From NCBI RefSeq assembly GCF_000787775.1, contig NZ_BBPM01000030.1:46952-92254 (forward strand): a DNA stretch of 45,303 nucleotides, read 5' to 3'. The translations under genes were made by a program, and so were the position numbers. The DNA is from Streptacidiphilus carbonis. GTDB lineage: Bacteria > Actinomycetota > Actinomycetes > Streptomycetales > Streptomycetaceae. Positions 1 through 9,100 of the stretch are shown here, piece by piece (position 1 is the first letter of the stretch; each line of letters opens with the position of its first letter). The notes under the pieces were generated by a model. That model did no database searches, was not told the origin of the DNA, and saw only the letters and a list, made by a program, of their open reading frames with translations.

Positions 1-24
1 GGCGGGACCCCTCGGGGTCCCGCC
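1..24. terminator. Hairpin terminator downstream of the chitinase gene
   Basis: An 11-bp perfect inverted repeat (GGCGGGACCCC and its complement) with a 2-nt centre lies just past the stop codon of the minus-strand chitinase gene. There is no T-run, as is usual for intrinsic terminators in high-GC actinomycetes. It could also serve a gene to the left, outside the window. Confidence 0.65.
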
Positions 25-80
25 CACCGCCATTCTCTCGTCTGTCTCTCCCTTGTCTGGTCGTTCGTCAGTACCTGGTG

Positions 81-1352
81 TCAGCAGGCTCCGTTGTCGG
101 TCCAGACACCGGCGGCGCCGCCCGGGACGTCACCGTAGGTCCACCACTTGGCGGTCCAGGAGTGGCCGTTGTAGCTGACCGTGTTGCCCTGGGTGTAGGT
201 GCCGGTGGCGCTCCAGGCCGCCGCGGTGCAACTGCCGCCGGTCGGAGGGGCGGTGGTGGGCGGTGCCGTGGTCGGCGGAGCGGTCGTCGGCGGCGCCGTG
301 GTGGGCGGGCTGGTGGGAGGAGTCGCGCCCGCGAACGTCACGCTGTACTTGGTGAAGTCCCATGCCCCCTGTGTCACGCTGCTGCAGACGCCGGACGTCT
401 GGCCGTTGTTGTCGGCCGGGGTGCACTGGCGGTCGCGGTTCACCGACCAGTTGGTGTAGCGGGCCAGGCCGTGGCTGGTGGCGAAGTCCAGCACCGACTG
501 GAAGTCGGCCTGGTAGAAGTACTCGCCGCTGTCGCTGCGGCCGTTCATCATCGAGATGCCCTCGTGGGCGTACGCGGTGGCGGAGCTCCAGCCGAAGGTG
601 TTCATGAGCAGCGTGTTGAACGCCTGCAGCGCGGAGATCTGCGAGGCGGCGCCGTTGAAGCCGCCGTCGAACGGCATGATGGAGAAGTTGTTCGGGGTGA
701 AGCCGTCCGTCTTGGCCTGGTCGAGCATCTGCGTCCCGAACCAGCCGGTGCCCGCCGCGGTACCGGGGGTGGTGATCGAGATGTACAGGCCCGGGTTGTT
801 CTGCTGCAGGATCTGCGCGGCACCGACCTCGTTGGCGACGGCGGCCGTGTTCTCGTACTCCGGCTCCTCCAGGTCGAAGTCCATGGCGTGCAGCCCGTAC
901 TTGGTGATGACCTGCTGGTACGCGGCGGCGGTCGCGGCCGGGGTGCCGCAGGTCTGGCCGAGCTTGGTGCCGCCGTACCCGCCGATGGAGACGGAGACGT
1001 CGCCGCCGGCCGAGCGGATGCTGTTGATCGTCGAGGCGACCGCCGTGTCGGAGGAGACCGCGGCGGTTCCGCCCCAGGTCGGAGTGCAGCCGCCGCCGTT
1101 GGGGGCGAGGACGAAGGCGAGCTGGAAGGCCTTCAGGCCGGTCGCGTTCATCACGTCGACCGGGTTCGGCGGGTTGTTGTCCAGTGGCATGAGGTAGGGC
1201 GCGGCGGCATACCAGTTGCTACTGAGCGCGGTTGTGGTGGCGGCCGGGCTGACGCTCGCGTGGGCGCTGCCGTTCACGGCGACCATCGCCGTGGCGGCGA
1301 GCCCGGCGGCGGCGACCGCGCCGAGGACTCGGGAAGGGGAAGTGCGGAACAC
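81..1352 (-). CDS. Secreted GH18 chitinase with C-terminal CBM5/12 chitin-binding module
   Basis: A 423-residue secreted enzyme expected to hydrolyse beta-1,4 bonds of chitin outside the cell. Residues 1-32 are a signal peptide (Arg at 3 and 8, hydrophobic core, AHA cleavage site). The GH18 domain has the strand SIGG (122-125) and the catalytic motif DFDLE, with D158, D160 and proton donor E162. A proline-threonine linker (repeated PPTTA, about 344-370) leads to a cysteine-bounded module of about 52 residues with the aromatic pattern of CBM5/12 (AWS, YTQGNTVSYNG, WTAKWWT). The GTG start follows GAGGAG by 5 nt. The gene is monocistronic, with a chitinase-type double repeat upstream and a hairpin downstream. 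Family assignment is firm. Endo or exo action, and activity on chitin rather than related glycans, are inferred. Confidence 0.93.
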   Translation of the reverse strand: MFRTSPSRVLGAVAAAGLAATAMVAVNGSAHASVSPAATTTALSSNWYAAAPYLMPLDNNPPNPVDVMNATGLKAFQLAFVLAPNGGGCTPTWGGTAAVSSDTAVASTINSIRSAGGDVSVSIGGYGGTKLGQTCGTPAATAAAYQQVITKYGLHAMDFDLEEPEYENTAAVANEVGAAQILQQNNPGLYISITTPGTAAGTGWFGTQMLDQAKTDGFTPNNFSIMPFDGGFNGAASQISALQAFNTLLMNTFGWSSATAYAHEGISMMNGRSDSGEYFYQADFQSVLDFATSHGLARYTNWSVNRDRQCTPADNNGQTSGVCSSVTQGAWDFTKYSVTFAGATPPTSPPTTAPPTTAPPTTAPPTTAPPTGGSCTAAAWSATGTYTQGNTVSYNGHSWTAKWWTYGDVPGGAAGVWTDNGAC

Positions 1353-1434
1353 CTGGGCTCCTCGTGGGGGAGAGGAAGGGGAGGTCTGTACCAGTGCCCA
1401 GGGTGGAGGGGATGACCACCAGTCGTCAATAGGA

Positions 1435-1458
1435 TGGCCTAGACCTAGGACTAGACCA
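1435..1458 (-). promoter_or_regulatory. Double 12-bp direct repeat of the chitinase promoter
   Basis: Read on the minus strand, two abutting 12-mers, TGGTCTAGTCCT and AGGTCTAGGCCA, lie about 85-105 bp before the chitinase start. They match the pair of 12-bp direct repeats (about TGGTCTAGACCT) known to control Streptomyces chitinase genes through chitin induction and glucose repression. TTGACG follows a few bases downstream as a possible -35 box; no good -10 box is visible. Confidence 0.7.
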
Positions 1459-1478
1459 ATTCTTCCCTTGAGACCCCC

Positions 1479-2348
1479 TTAACCAGCGAGGACCACGACT
1501 ACTGCTGAGCCCCTGCGGTACGCTCCGCCGTCGAGGCCCGCGAAGACCGCATGCAGCGCTTTCGCCTCGTAGCCGAGGTCCAGTGAGATCCCGTGCCTGG
1601 CCCGGAAGTCCTCGGCGAAGCCGCGCAGTTCCGGGGTGGTGCGGCCGTATCCGCCGAAGGTGTGCCCGGTGTCGATCCGCCAGTTGCGGGTGCGCCGACC
1701 GAAGGCCTCCACTTGCAGCGCCGCGGTCTCGTCCGCCAGCGGCGCATGGCCCAACGCCGCGTATCCGACCGCTCGCTGATGCGGCGCCAGTCCGGCCGCC
1801 AGTCCGGCGAGGGTGCCGCCGGTGCCGACGGAGACCACCACCAGTTCCGCGTCGGACTCCGCCAACTCCCGTCCCAGTGCCCGGCATCCGCGTACCCCGG
1901 CGGCATTGCTGCCGCCCTCGGGGACGACCAGCGCCGGACCGTGTTCGGCCAGCAGCTTCGCCAGCACCTCGGCCGACATCCGACGGCGCCAGGTGGCCCG
2001 GTCCATGAAGTCCAGCCGCATGCCCCAGGCCGCCGCCTGCGCCAGCGACGGGTTGAGCGGCCGGTCGGCCAGCTCGTCCCCGCGCACCACCCCGACCGTC
2101 CGCAGACCGGACTCCCGTCCGGCGGCCGCGGTCGCCCTCAGGTGGTTGGAGTAGGCGCCGCCGAAGGTCAGCACGGTGTCAAGGCCGCGTGCCCTCGCCT
2201 CGGCGACGTTGGGCAGCAGCTTGCGCCACTTGTTGCCGGGGACGGTGGGGTGCAGCAGGTCGTCGCGCTTCAGCAGCAGCCGCACCCCGGCCGCCGCCGC
2301 CCGCTCGTCCACCAGGAGCTGCAGCGGGGAAGCCGCATCCTGGCTCAA
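1479..2348 (-). CDS. PLP-dependent deaminase, D-cysteine desulfhydrase / ACC deaminase family
   Basis: A 289-residue cytoplasmic protein of fold-type II PLP enzymes. The Lys in GNKWRK (about 39-44) is the expected Schiff-base lysine. FGGAYSNH (about 63-70) is the substrate-carboxylate loop, and the glycine-rich VSVGTGGT (about 172-179) binds the cofactor phosphate. Members act on D-cysteine, 1-aminocyclopropane-1-carboxylate or other small amino acids. The length is a little short of the usual 320-340 residues, with a compact C-terminus. The start overlaps the stop of the upstream flavin monooxygenase by four bases (ATGA), so the two are co-transcribed and translationally coupled. Substrate cannot be decided from sequence; D-cysteine or a related amino acid is the best guess. 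Confidence 0.85.
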   Translation of the reverse strand: MSQDAASPLQLLVDERAAAAGVRLLLKRDDLLHPTVPGNKWRKLLPNVAEARARGLDTVLTFGGAYSNHLRATAAAGRESGLRTVGVVRGDELADRPLNPSLAQAAAWGMRLDFMDRATWRRRMSAEVLAKLLAEHGPALVVPEGGSNAAGVRGCRALGRELAESDAELVVVSVGTGGTLAGLAAGLAPHQRAVGYAALGHAPLADETAALQVEAFGRRTRNWRIDTGHTFGGYGRTTPELRGFAEDFRARHGISLDLGYEAKALHAVFAGLDGGAYRRGSAVVVVLAG

Positions 2349-3478
2349 CCCAGCAGCCCGTACGCCTGCGCGATCAGCTCGTAGGAGCGGTGCCGTGCCT
2401 CATGGCCGTGGATGTTGCTGGTGATCATCAGCTCGTCGGCGCCGGTGCGCTTGCGCAGCTCCAGCAGCCCGTCGCGGACCTGGTCGGGGGCGCCCAGCAC
2501 CACGTTCGACAGCCAGGAGTCGAGGAACTCGCGCTCGGCCGGGGTGTAGGGGTGCGCCTCAGCCTCCTCGGGCGTCGGAACGAGCGCGGGCTGCCCGCGC
2601 CGCAGCCGCAGCATGGCCAGCGCCCCGGACCCGGCCAGCCGCCGGGCCAGCTCCTCGCTGTCGGCGGCCACCGCCCCCACGCCGATCAGCGTGTACGGCT
2701 CGGCCAGCACCTCCGAGGGCCGGAACGAGTCCCGGTACAGCTCCAGGGCGGGGACGGTGTTCCCGGCGCTGAAGTGGTGCGCGAAGGCGAACGGCAGCCC
2801 CAGCCGCCCGGCCAGTTGCGCGCTGAAGCCGGAGGAGCCCAGCAGCCAGATCGGCGGCCGGCCCCCGCCGGGAGCGCTCGCCTCCCCGGGCACCGCCCGC
2901 AGCCGCTGGTACGGGTGGCCGGCCGGGAAGTCCGCGTGCAGGAACCGGGTCAGCTCGCTGAGCTGCAGCGGGAACTCGTCGGCCGTCTCGTCCAGCACCC
3001 CTCGGCGCAGGGCCCTGGCGGTGGCCGGGTCGGTGCCGGGGGCCCGGCCGAGGCCGAGGTCGATCCGTCCGGGGTGCAGCGCGTGCAGGGTGCCGAACTG
3101 CTCGGCGATCACCAGCGGCGCGTGGTTGGGCAGCATCACCCCGCCCGAGCCCAGCCGGATGGTGCTGGTCGCGGCAGCCAGATGGGCCAGCAGCACGGCC
3201 GGCGCGGAGCTGGCCACCCCGGGCATACCGTGGTGCTCGGCGACCCAGAACCGGTGGAACCCCCAGCCCTCGGCCTTGCGGGCGAGCTCCGTGGTCGCTG
3301 CCAGCGCCTGCGTGGGGGTGTAGCCGGCGCCCACGGTGGCCAGGTCCAGGATCGACAGCGGCGTCTCCGCCCGTCCGCTCGGCACTCCGGGGATCTGGGC
3401 AGCCAGCGGTGCGACTGCCCGGTCCGGCTGTTCCGGCGCTTCCGGCTGTTCCGACGACGGCGTTGACTGCTGGCTCAC
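2345..3478 (-). CDS. LLM-class flavin-dependent oxidoreductase, MsnO8-like
   Basis: A 377-residue member of the bacterial luciferase-like monooxygenase superfamily, using F420 or FMN. Typical landmarks are the opening strand [13 protein letters not shown] (about 40), [19 protein letters not shown] (about 76-94), the cofactor-binding stretch [24 protein letters not shown], and [12 protein letters not shown]. This pattern is that of the MsnO8-type subfamily. About 35 low-complexity, Pro/Glu/Gln-rich residues precede the conserved domain, so translation might begin internally. It is the first gene of a two-gene operon with the PLP enzyme. Such pairs suggest oxidation coupled to amino- or sulfur-compound metabolism, but no substrate can be named. 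Confidence 0.85.
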   Translation of the reverse strand: MSQQSTPSSEQPEAPEQPDRAVAPLAAQIPGVPSGRAETPLSILDLATVGAGYTPTQALAATTELARKAEGWGFHRFWVAEHHGMPGVASSAPAVLLAHLAAATSTIRLGSGGVMLPNHAPLVIAEQFGTLHALHPGRIDLGLGRAPGTDPATARALRRGVLDETADEFPLQLSELTRFLHADFPAGHPYQRLRAVPGEASAPGGGRPPIWLLGSSGFSAQLAGRLGLPFAFAHHFSAGNTVPALELYRDSFRPSEVLAEPYTLIGVGAVAADSEELARRLAGSGALAMLRLRRGQPALVPTPEEAEAHPYTPAEREFLDSWLSNVVLGAPDQVRDGLLELRKRTGADELMITSNIHGHEARHRSYELIAQAYGLLG

Positions 3479-3544
3479 TGCGGTGCTCCCACGGCTACGG
3501 ACGACTACAGGCTCTCCCCAGGCCCAACCCGCGCCCCACCGGCT

Positions 3545-3575
3545 CTGTTCCCGTACTGCCCTGTTCCCGTACTGC
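3545..3575. repeat. Tandem 15-bp direct repeat in the divergent intergenic region
   Basis: CTGTTCCCGTACTGC occurs twice, at 3545-3559 and 3561-3575, a 16-bp period, and is followed by a partial third copy (acgttccc). It lies between the divergent monooxygenase operon and the first GPP34 gene, about 50-80 bp before the latter's start, where an activator or repressor could bind. Confidence 0.6.
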
Positions 3576-3623
3576 TACGTTCCCGGATGTTCGGCACCCC
3601 GCCGACCGGGGGAGGCAGCCGCC

Positions 3624-4346
3624 ATGGACCAGTCGCCGACATCGCCGACCGGCGTTGCCGAGGACCTGCTGCTGCTCTGTGCTGCGGCCGGGCCGGAGCT
3701 GCGTGTCGTCACACCCGCGTACTTCATGCCGGCCCTGGCCGCGGGTGTGGTCGCGGACCTGCTGCGCAGCGGGTACGCCGTCCTGGACGAGGACAGGTTG
3801 CGGCTGGTCAGTGCCGCGCCGAGTGGCAACCTGACCACCGATGCCGTCGTCCTGGGGCTCACCCAGGGGGTGGGGGGTCTGTATGCCGGACCGCTCATCG
3901 ACTGCGTGGAGTGGTTGGCGGCGTGGATCGCCAGGCCGGTCCTGGACTCGATGGTGAACCGCGGGCTGCTGTACACCCAGGAACACCGGCGCAGCTTCGG
4001 CCGCGCCACCACCGGGTACCACCTCCGGGACCGGGCCGCGTTCGACCGCTGCAGCGCCGAACTGACCCGTGCCGCCGCGGACCTGAACGCCCCCGGGCGG
4101 ACCCGGCTTCTCGGCGCCCTGGTCCACGCCGGACGGCTCACCTCGTGCTACTTCGACGCGCAGCAGCCCAAGTCCGGCGGGGAGGCGGCGAGACGGCTCG
4201 CCCACCTGATGGACATGGACCAGCTGGCCCGCGCCGCCAACGCGCTGGTCAACCGGCAGCTCGCCGGGGAGGCCGCCATGCACGTCGCCGCCGAGCAGTC
4301 GGCCGCGGCCCTGACCGTGCTCCATGCGATGGCAGCCGGGGCATAG
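3624..4346 (+). CDS. GPP34 (GOLPH3-like) family protein, first copy
   Basis: A 240-residue protein of the GPP34 family, homologous to the eukaryotic Golgi phosphoprotein 3 that binds phosphatidylinositol 4-phosphate at membranes. The pattern LAEDLLLLC near the N-terminus (here VAEDLLLLCA), a following pair of beta-strands (VLDEDRLRLV), the central VLDSMVNRGLL helix and the late LLGALVHAGRL motif are characteristic. No signal peptide or membrane segment is seen. The start at 3624 is chosen because GGGGGAGG lies about 10 nt upstream and the conserved domain begins at once; the frame is open further upstream without family similarity. A paralogue follows after 61 bp. The role in actinomycetes is not established; a peripheral membrane role is inferred from the family. 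Confidence 0.85.
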   Translation: MDQSPTSPTGVAEDLLLLCAAAGPELRVVTPAYFMPALAAGVVADLLRSGYAVLDEDRLRLVSAAPSGNLTTDAVVLGLTQGVGGLYAGPLIDCVEWLAAWIARPVLDSMVNRGLLYTQEHRRSFGRATTGYHLRDRAAFDRCSAELTRAAADLNAPGRTRLLGALVHAGRLTSCYFDAQQPKSGGEAARRLAHLMDMDQLARAANALVNRQLAGEAAMHVAAEQSAAALTVLHAMAAGA

Positions 4347-4407
4347 CGCCGGTTGCCTCCCGTCCCCGCTCGTCCGGTCATTCGCATCATTCGAAGAGGA
4401 ACACGCC

Positions 4408-5052
4408 ATGGACCAGTCGTCGACCGGCCTTCCCGAGGACCTGCTTCTGCTCTGCGCCGACCCGGAGACCGGGCGGATCCGGCAGCCCGGCGAGTTCCGC
4501 TTCGCGTTGGCCGGTGCGACCGTTGCCGAGCTGGTGGCGGCGGGGGCGGCGGCGCTGGAGGGCGGGCGGCTGGTGCTGCTGCGCGGAGCACCGCTGGGGC
4601 ACCCCGGCCTCGATGCGGCGGCTGCGGCCTTGGCGGGGCCGGCCGCGCCACCGCGCGGGGCGCGGTTGCGCAGATGTCTGCAGCGGGTGGGTCGGCGGCC
4701 GTCCAAGCCCTACCTTGACGTCATGGTCAAGACCGGCCTGGTCGACCGGCGCAGCCGGAGGCTGCTCGGCCTGGTCACGCTCAATGAGTACACGGTCCGC
4801 GACCTGAGCGTCATCGCCGCCCGCAGGGCACTGGTCGCGGACGCGGTGGACAACGGCAACGCCCCGGCCCGCTCGCTCCTGCTCGCCGCCCTCGCCCACG
4901 CCGGCGAGCTCACCGGCCGGCTCTACCCCGGCCCGATCGCCAACCGCACCGCCCGCCGCCGCCTCGCCGACCTCACCCGCTTCGACCCCATCGCCTCCGC
5001 CGCCCACGAAGCCACCCGCGCCGCCCGAAGCGCCCAGTCCTCCGGCGGCTGA
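4408..5052 (+). CDS. GPP34 (GOLPH3-like) family protein, second copy
   Basis: A 214-residue paralogue of the preceding gene. The two share the opening MDQS, the block PEDLLLLCA, a VLL-type strand after a GG turn, the helix around YLDVMVKTGLVDRR, and LLLAALAHAGELTG. It is about 26 residues shorter, mainly in the middle. The start ATG is preceded by GAAGAGGA at 7-8 nt. The 61-bp gap lacks a strong hairpin, so the two are probably one transcript. The final residues are rich in Ala and Arg. The function is unknown; the tandem arrangement suggests duplication and possible hetero-oligomers (inference). Confidence 0.85.
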   Translation: MDQSSTGLPEDLLLLCADPETGRIRQPGEFRFALAGATVAELVAAGAAALEGGRLVLLRGAPLGHPGLDAAAAALAGPAAPPRGARLRRCLQRVGRRPSKPYLDVMVKTGLVDRRSRRLLGLVTLNEYTVRDLSVIAARRALVADAVDNGNAPARSLLLAALAHAGELTGRLYPGPIANRTARRRLADLTRFDPIASAAHEATRAARSAQSSGG

Positions 5053-5064
5053 CCCGGCCCACCC

Positions 5065-5086
5065 GGGGGTGGTCATGAGCACCCCC
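5065..5086 (+). terminator. Possible terminator after the GPP34 pair
   Basis: GGGGGTG at 5065-5071 pairs with CACCCCC at 5080-5086 around an 8-nt loop, 12 nt after the second GPP34 stop codon. There is no T-run. Part of the right arm overlaps an inverted repeat shared with the sequence behind the tRNA. Confidence 0.4.
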
Positions 5087-5096
5087 GCAGGTCAGG

Positions 5097-5102
5097 TAGT
5101 AT
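5097..5102 (+). promoter_or_regulatory. Candidate -10 box of the tRNA-Lys gene
   Basis: TAGTAT lies 47 bp before the first tRNA base. No convincing -35 hexamer is visible 16-18 bp upstream, so the call rests on the -10 match and position only. Confidence 0.35.
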
Positions 5103-5149
5103 TTCCGTCGTGCCCAGGCAACAGCGCAAGCGAAAGCCGCAGGCACTAA

Positions 5150-5223
5150 GCGCCGCTAGCTCAGTTGGTTAGAGCAGCTGACTCTTAATCAGCGGGTCCG
5201 GGGTTCGAGTCCCTGGCGGCGCA
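5150..5223 (+). tRNA. tRNA-Lys, anticodon CTT
   Basis: A 74-nt cloverleaf. The acceptor stem is GCGCCGC pairing with GCGGCGC, with discriminator A; the D arm is GCTC/GAGC; the anticodon stem is GCTGA/TCAGC around a loop reading CT-CTT-AA, which decodes AAG; the T arm CGGGG/CCCTG holds TTCGAGT. The CCA end is not fully encoded (ACC follows). From the anticodon loop to the discriminator base (42 bp) the gene is identical to sequences at 20033 and 32935, so it is the attachment site of the downstream island and keeps its integrity after integration. Confidence 0.97.
5182..5223 (+). other. att core, copy 1 (left end of element 1, within tRNA-Lys)
   Basis: The 42-bp stretch from the anticodon loop through the discriminator base recurs exactly at 20033-20074 and 32935-32976. 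Tyrosine integrases of actinobacterial elements commonly recombine at this part of tRNA genes. Identity beyond the core continues into element DNA for copies 1 and 2 only. Confidence 0.85.
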
Positions 5224-5240
5224 CCGTCAAAGTAGTACCT

Positions 5241-5284
5241 GACCTGCGGGTTCATGAGTGATCATGAGCCCGCAGGTCTTTTTT
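5241..5284 (+). terminator. Intrinsic terminator after tRNA-Lys
   Basis: A long stem (GACCTGCGGGTTCATGA against TCATGAGCCCGCAGGTC, one G-T wobble, 4-nt loop) is followed by six T residues. It is the clearest canonical terminator of the window and probably belongs to the element, since a perfect-stem copy lies in the same place behind att copy 2. Confidence 0.85.
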
Positions 5285-5290
5285 GATCTT

Positions 5291-5312
5291 GTGGTGGGAG
5301 CGTGGTGGGAGC
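5291..5312. repeat. Two tandem 11-bp repeats, putative integrase arm sites (left end 1)
   Basis: GTGGTGGGAGC is repeated twice without a gap, 68 bp after the att core. The same pair is at 20142-20163 (68 bp after core 2), and the motif recurs upstream of cores 2 and 3. Conserved placement suggests arm-type binding sites for the element integrase (inference). Confidence 0.55.
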
Positions 5313-5356
5313 ACGGACGCGGACTGGGCGCGCGTGGGGTTTCCCGGCGGTGGGCG

Positions 5357-5905
5357 TTAGTTGCTGGATGTGCCCCAGGTGCGGGCTCCGGCCTGGTTGA
5401 AGGCTCCGGCCAAGGCGGCGGCGGCTTGGTGCTTGAGTTCGTCGACGACGGACTGGTAGGTGTCGCGGGTGAAGCTGGTGGAGGAGTGGCCGAGGGTCTC
5501 TTTGACGACGCGGGCGTCGACGCCGGCGGCCAGGGCGTGCGTGGCTGCGCCGTGGCGTAGGTCGTGAAGGCGGATCGGGGGCAGGTCGTGTTCCTCGATG
5601 AGTTCCTGGAACGCGGCGGTGACGTGGGCGGGGTGGAGCGGGCCGCCGTCGGCGTCGGTGAAGACCAGGCCGGTGTTCAGCCAGCCGGGGCCGTGGGCCA
5701 GGCGGGCCTTGTGCTGGTGGCGGCGGTGGGCGCCCAGGAGGGTGACGGTGTCGGGGTCCAGGGCGATGGCGCGCTCTCCGGCGTCGGATTTGGGGCGGCT
5801 GGTCTGGGTGGCCCAGCCGAGTTGGATGATCTGCTGGTTGACGCTGAGGGTGGAGGCGTCGAGGTCGAGATCGGACCAGCGCAGGCCGCAGGCTTCACTG
5901 GGCGG
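5357..5905 (-). pseudogene. Tyrosine integrase, C-terminal remnant (left end of element 1)
   Basis: Reading the minus strand from about 5905 to the TAA at 5357 gives roughly 180 residues of a tyrosine recombinase catalytic domain. It begins at PPSEACGLRWSDLDLD, continues with strand residues SRPKSDAGERAIAL, the box HDLRHGAATHAL (His-x-x-Arg), LGHSS, and DTYQSV with the nucleophilic Tyr, and ends AGARTWGTSSN. The N-terminal arm- and core-binding domains and the first catalytic Arg region are absent and no start codon is present, so it cannot be functional. Its 3' end faces the att core, as usual for int genes of tRNA-integrating actinobacterial elements. A near-identical but shorter copy is at 20208-20644. 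Confidence 0.85.
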
Positions 5906-6023
5906 CCGGGTCGGCTTCTCTTGGCATGTGCTTGCGGGAGTTGTGTGCGGGCGTAACTGCCTTCTCCAAAGACCCGGTGGTTCATCTCGCGGCCGGGATG
6001 ATCAGCCCTTCTCGGCAATGATT

Positions 6024-6058
6024 GTCGCCCCCGTCGCCGGGGTGGCGACGGGGGCGAC
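6024..6058. terminator. Terminator of the LamG-type gene
   Basis: A perfect 15-bp stem (GTCGCCCCCGTCGCC and its complement) with a 5-nt loop lies about 40 bp beyond the stop of the minus-strand gene ending at 6101. No T-run is present. Confidence 0.75.
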
Positions 6059-6100
6059 TGAGCCTGGGGTTTCAGGCGGTGTTCGTGGCTCGGTTGGGTG

Positions 6101-9100
6101 TCATCCTGTGGGTTTGTTGTAGAGGGTGGTGATTTGCGGTTCGGTCAGGGCGCTGGGGTAGGTGCGTACGTCGGCGATGCTTCCGTTGAAGGAGCCGTTG
6201 CTTGCGTTGTTGGCGTTGTCGGTGCCGCCGATGAGGAAGGGGCCGGTTGCGGGCCAGGCGCTGGCGTTGGTGGTGGTGCTGGCGAATTTGCCGTTGACGT
6301 ACAGGGTCATGGTTTTGCTGGTGGCGTTGAAGACGGCTACCAGGTGGGTCCACTTGCCTGGGGTGGCGGTGACGCCGGGCGCGGTTTTTGCGTAGGACGA
6401 GCCTGCGGGCATGGGGTAGGCGTCGACGGAGGGCGCTACCAGGGCCCAGCCGTTTTGGGTGGAGGAGTACTGCAGGTAGATGCCGCAGCGTTTGCCTGCC
6501 GTGTCGCGCTGGCACAGGACGGTGGAGTCGCCGCCGGTTGTGCTGGCCAGGTCGGCCCATGCGGACAGGGTGTAGTCCTTGCTGGTGTCGACGGCTGTGG
6601 TGCTGGAGGAGAGGTAGTTGGTGCCGTTGAGGGTGGCGGCGCGCTTGGCGCTGGCGGCGTTGTCGGTGACGGTTCCGTAGCCGGGGCCGGCGACGGCGGT
6701 GGTCGTGGCGAGGTTGGCGGCGTCCTGGGTGAGGGTGGCGCTGGGGTAGTTGGCGGCGGGCATCAGCCATTGGTTGGCGGCAGCGCTGGTTGTTCCCATG
6801 GGGGTGGAAGTGGTGGCCCAGGTGCTGACGGGTTGGTCGTTCTTGCCGTCGGAGGTGCCCGCGGTCCATTCGGCCAGGGCGCCGGTGCTGCTGACGGTCC
6901 ACAGGTCGGGGATGCCGGTGCTGTCGGTCAGGTCGCCCTCGGAGCCGATGACCGGGTAGGTGGCGGCCGCGAGCGTCTCGTTGAGGGGCGTCGCGGTGCT
7001 GATGGCGGTGAGGGTGGCCACGGCCGGCAGCGGGCTTCCGAAGGTGTCGACGGGGGTGTAGCTGCCGAGGGTGAAGGTGTAGCCGCTGACGGCGCCGGTG
7101 GTGCGGTTGCGGGTCCACAGGCCGGGCCTGCCGCTGCCGTTCCAGTCTCCGGGGGAGATGAGGTCCAGGTTGGCCCAGTTGGTGGTGGTGTCCAGGAGGA
7201 CGGGGGTGCCCAGGGTCTGGTCGCTGGCCATGGGGAAGAACCACAGGGCGGCGTTGCCGGTGGTGGTGGTCTCGGTGGTGAGCAGGCCGGTGCGGTTCTG
7301 GAAGGTTCCGCTGGTCTGGCTCAGCGCGCTGTGGGCGATGTCGCCCAGGGCCAGGACCTGGGTGGTCTTGGACCAGTCGGTGGCGTAGGTGGCGCAGTGG
7401 GTGTCGTTGGTGTTGGCGGGGTCGGTGATGCAGGCGGGCCGGTCCAGGGTGAGGTGGTTGTCGAACAGGCCGTCGATGTGTTCGTCGCCGGGGTTGGTGT
7501 AGGCGTAGAGCGTGGGGTCGCCGGGCTTGTGGGCGATGACGTCGTCCACGTTCATGCCGCCGCGCACGCTGCCGCGGTGGGTGATCTGGTAGCTGGACCA
7601 GCCCTTGCCGTCGGCGTTGGCGTCGGGGCTCTTGGCGGCGACGGCGGCCAGGCTGGTGGTGGGGGTGGTGGCGGAGGAGTTGGGCAGCGAGTGGGTGTAC
7701 AGGTTGCCGTCGCTGCCGGGGGTCAGCACGTCGGGGATGGAGTCGCCGGTGGTGTCGCCGAACTTGGGTGCGGGCCCGTTGGCGTTCCAGGGGACGTAGA
7801 AGGCGTAGGGGAGGATCTGGCTGAAGTTCTCGGCGTAGTCGTCGGCTTGCAGGTACAGGATGTTGGTGCCCCAGTGCGGGGCGATGATCTGCAGGGTGCT
7901 GATGGCGCTGCCGCACACGGTGCTGGTGGTGGTGTCGGTCAGGGTCGGGTCCGGTCCGTATTTCAGGCATTGGACGCCGGAGGTCTGGGCTGCCAGGGTG
8001 TCGCCGTTGTAGCCGCTGGGGGCCGGGTCGCTGACCGACACGCCGATGGTGCCGTACTGGCCGGTGTACTTGGTGGGGGTGATCCCGCTGCCCGAGGGCG
8101 GGAAGTCACCCGTGTTGGTGATCTTGATGGTGGGGGCTGTGGCGTCCACGCGGAAGTGACAGACCAGGGAGTTCGGCGAGGACGGCACACCGGGCAGGGC
8201 GTCGGTGCCGGTGGCCAGCCATCCGTAGGCGTGCCCGTCCTTGATCACGGCACCCGTGCTGGCCTGGGCGCCCACCGGGAGGTGGTCGGAGTGGGCCGCG
8301 GTGGCGGTGTTCACCCAGGGCGAGTTGGCCGGGGTGTCGTAGGTGTCCCCGGCCGGTGTGCTGGACGAGTCGTCCCACAGACGGAAGTTGACCCGGTACT
8401 GCGACTGCGCCCCTTCCGGGGCGGCGTTCAGCGTGGCACCGCTGGCGTTGACCCAGGGCCAGTTGCTGTCTACACCGGCGGGGGCTGAGGTGCAGTAGTC
8501 GAAGGAGTCCCAGGCGGTGGACTTGTAGTAGCCGGCGTCCGTGGTGGACAGGTGGTTGGGCGCAAGCGGGGTGGTGTCGTACTGCACCATCAGCTGCGCG
8601 TTGTGATTGAACCGCTTGAAGCCGTACACGTTGGACGGGTCGTCCGCGTGCAGCTTGAACGTCATCTGGGTCTTGCCCTGCTGCTCTTCGGCGGTCTGCA
8701 GGGTGGAGGTGACGTTGAAGTTCAGGGCGACGTCGCCGTCGCAGCCGGTCTGGCGGGCGCCGCCGACCGAGTTGGAGGTGATCTGGCTGCTGCCGGGGTG
8801 GCTGTTCCAGGTGGTGGGGTTGGTCAGCGAGCCGGACCAGTCCAGGTCGATCGTGTACTTGGTGGTGCAGGACATGTCCGCAGAAGTGTGCTCGGCGGTG
8901 TCCAGGGTGGCCTGGTAGACGGTGGTGCCCACCAGCGCGGTGGTGTCGAACTGGTAGTACGTCTCCTCGGTGTCGTTGGGGCTGCAGCTGCCGCCGTTGG
9001 GGTAGGTGCCGCAGGTGCCCACGCCGGGGTAGTCGGTGTTGGAGACGTCGTAGTTGTTCTGGTTCGGGTAGGCGGACTGGGTCCAGGCGAAGTGCTCGCC

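Noticed and set aside
6098-8488. Gly/Val-rich open frame of 796 codons opposite the LamG-type gene
   Set aside because: Superficially like a PE-PGRS protein but only the complement of Ser/Thr/Pro codons in the true gene.
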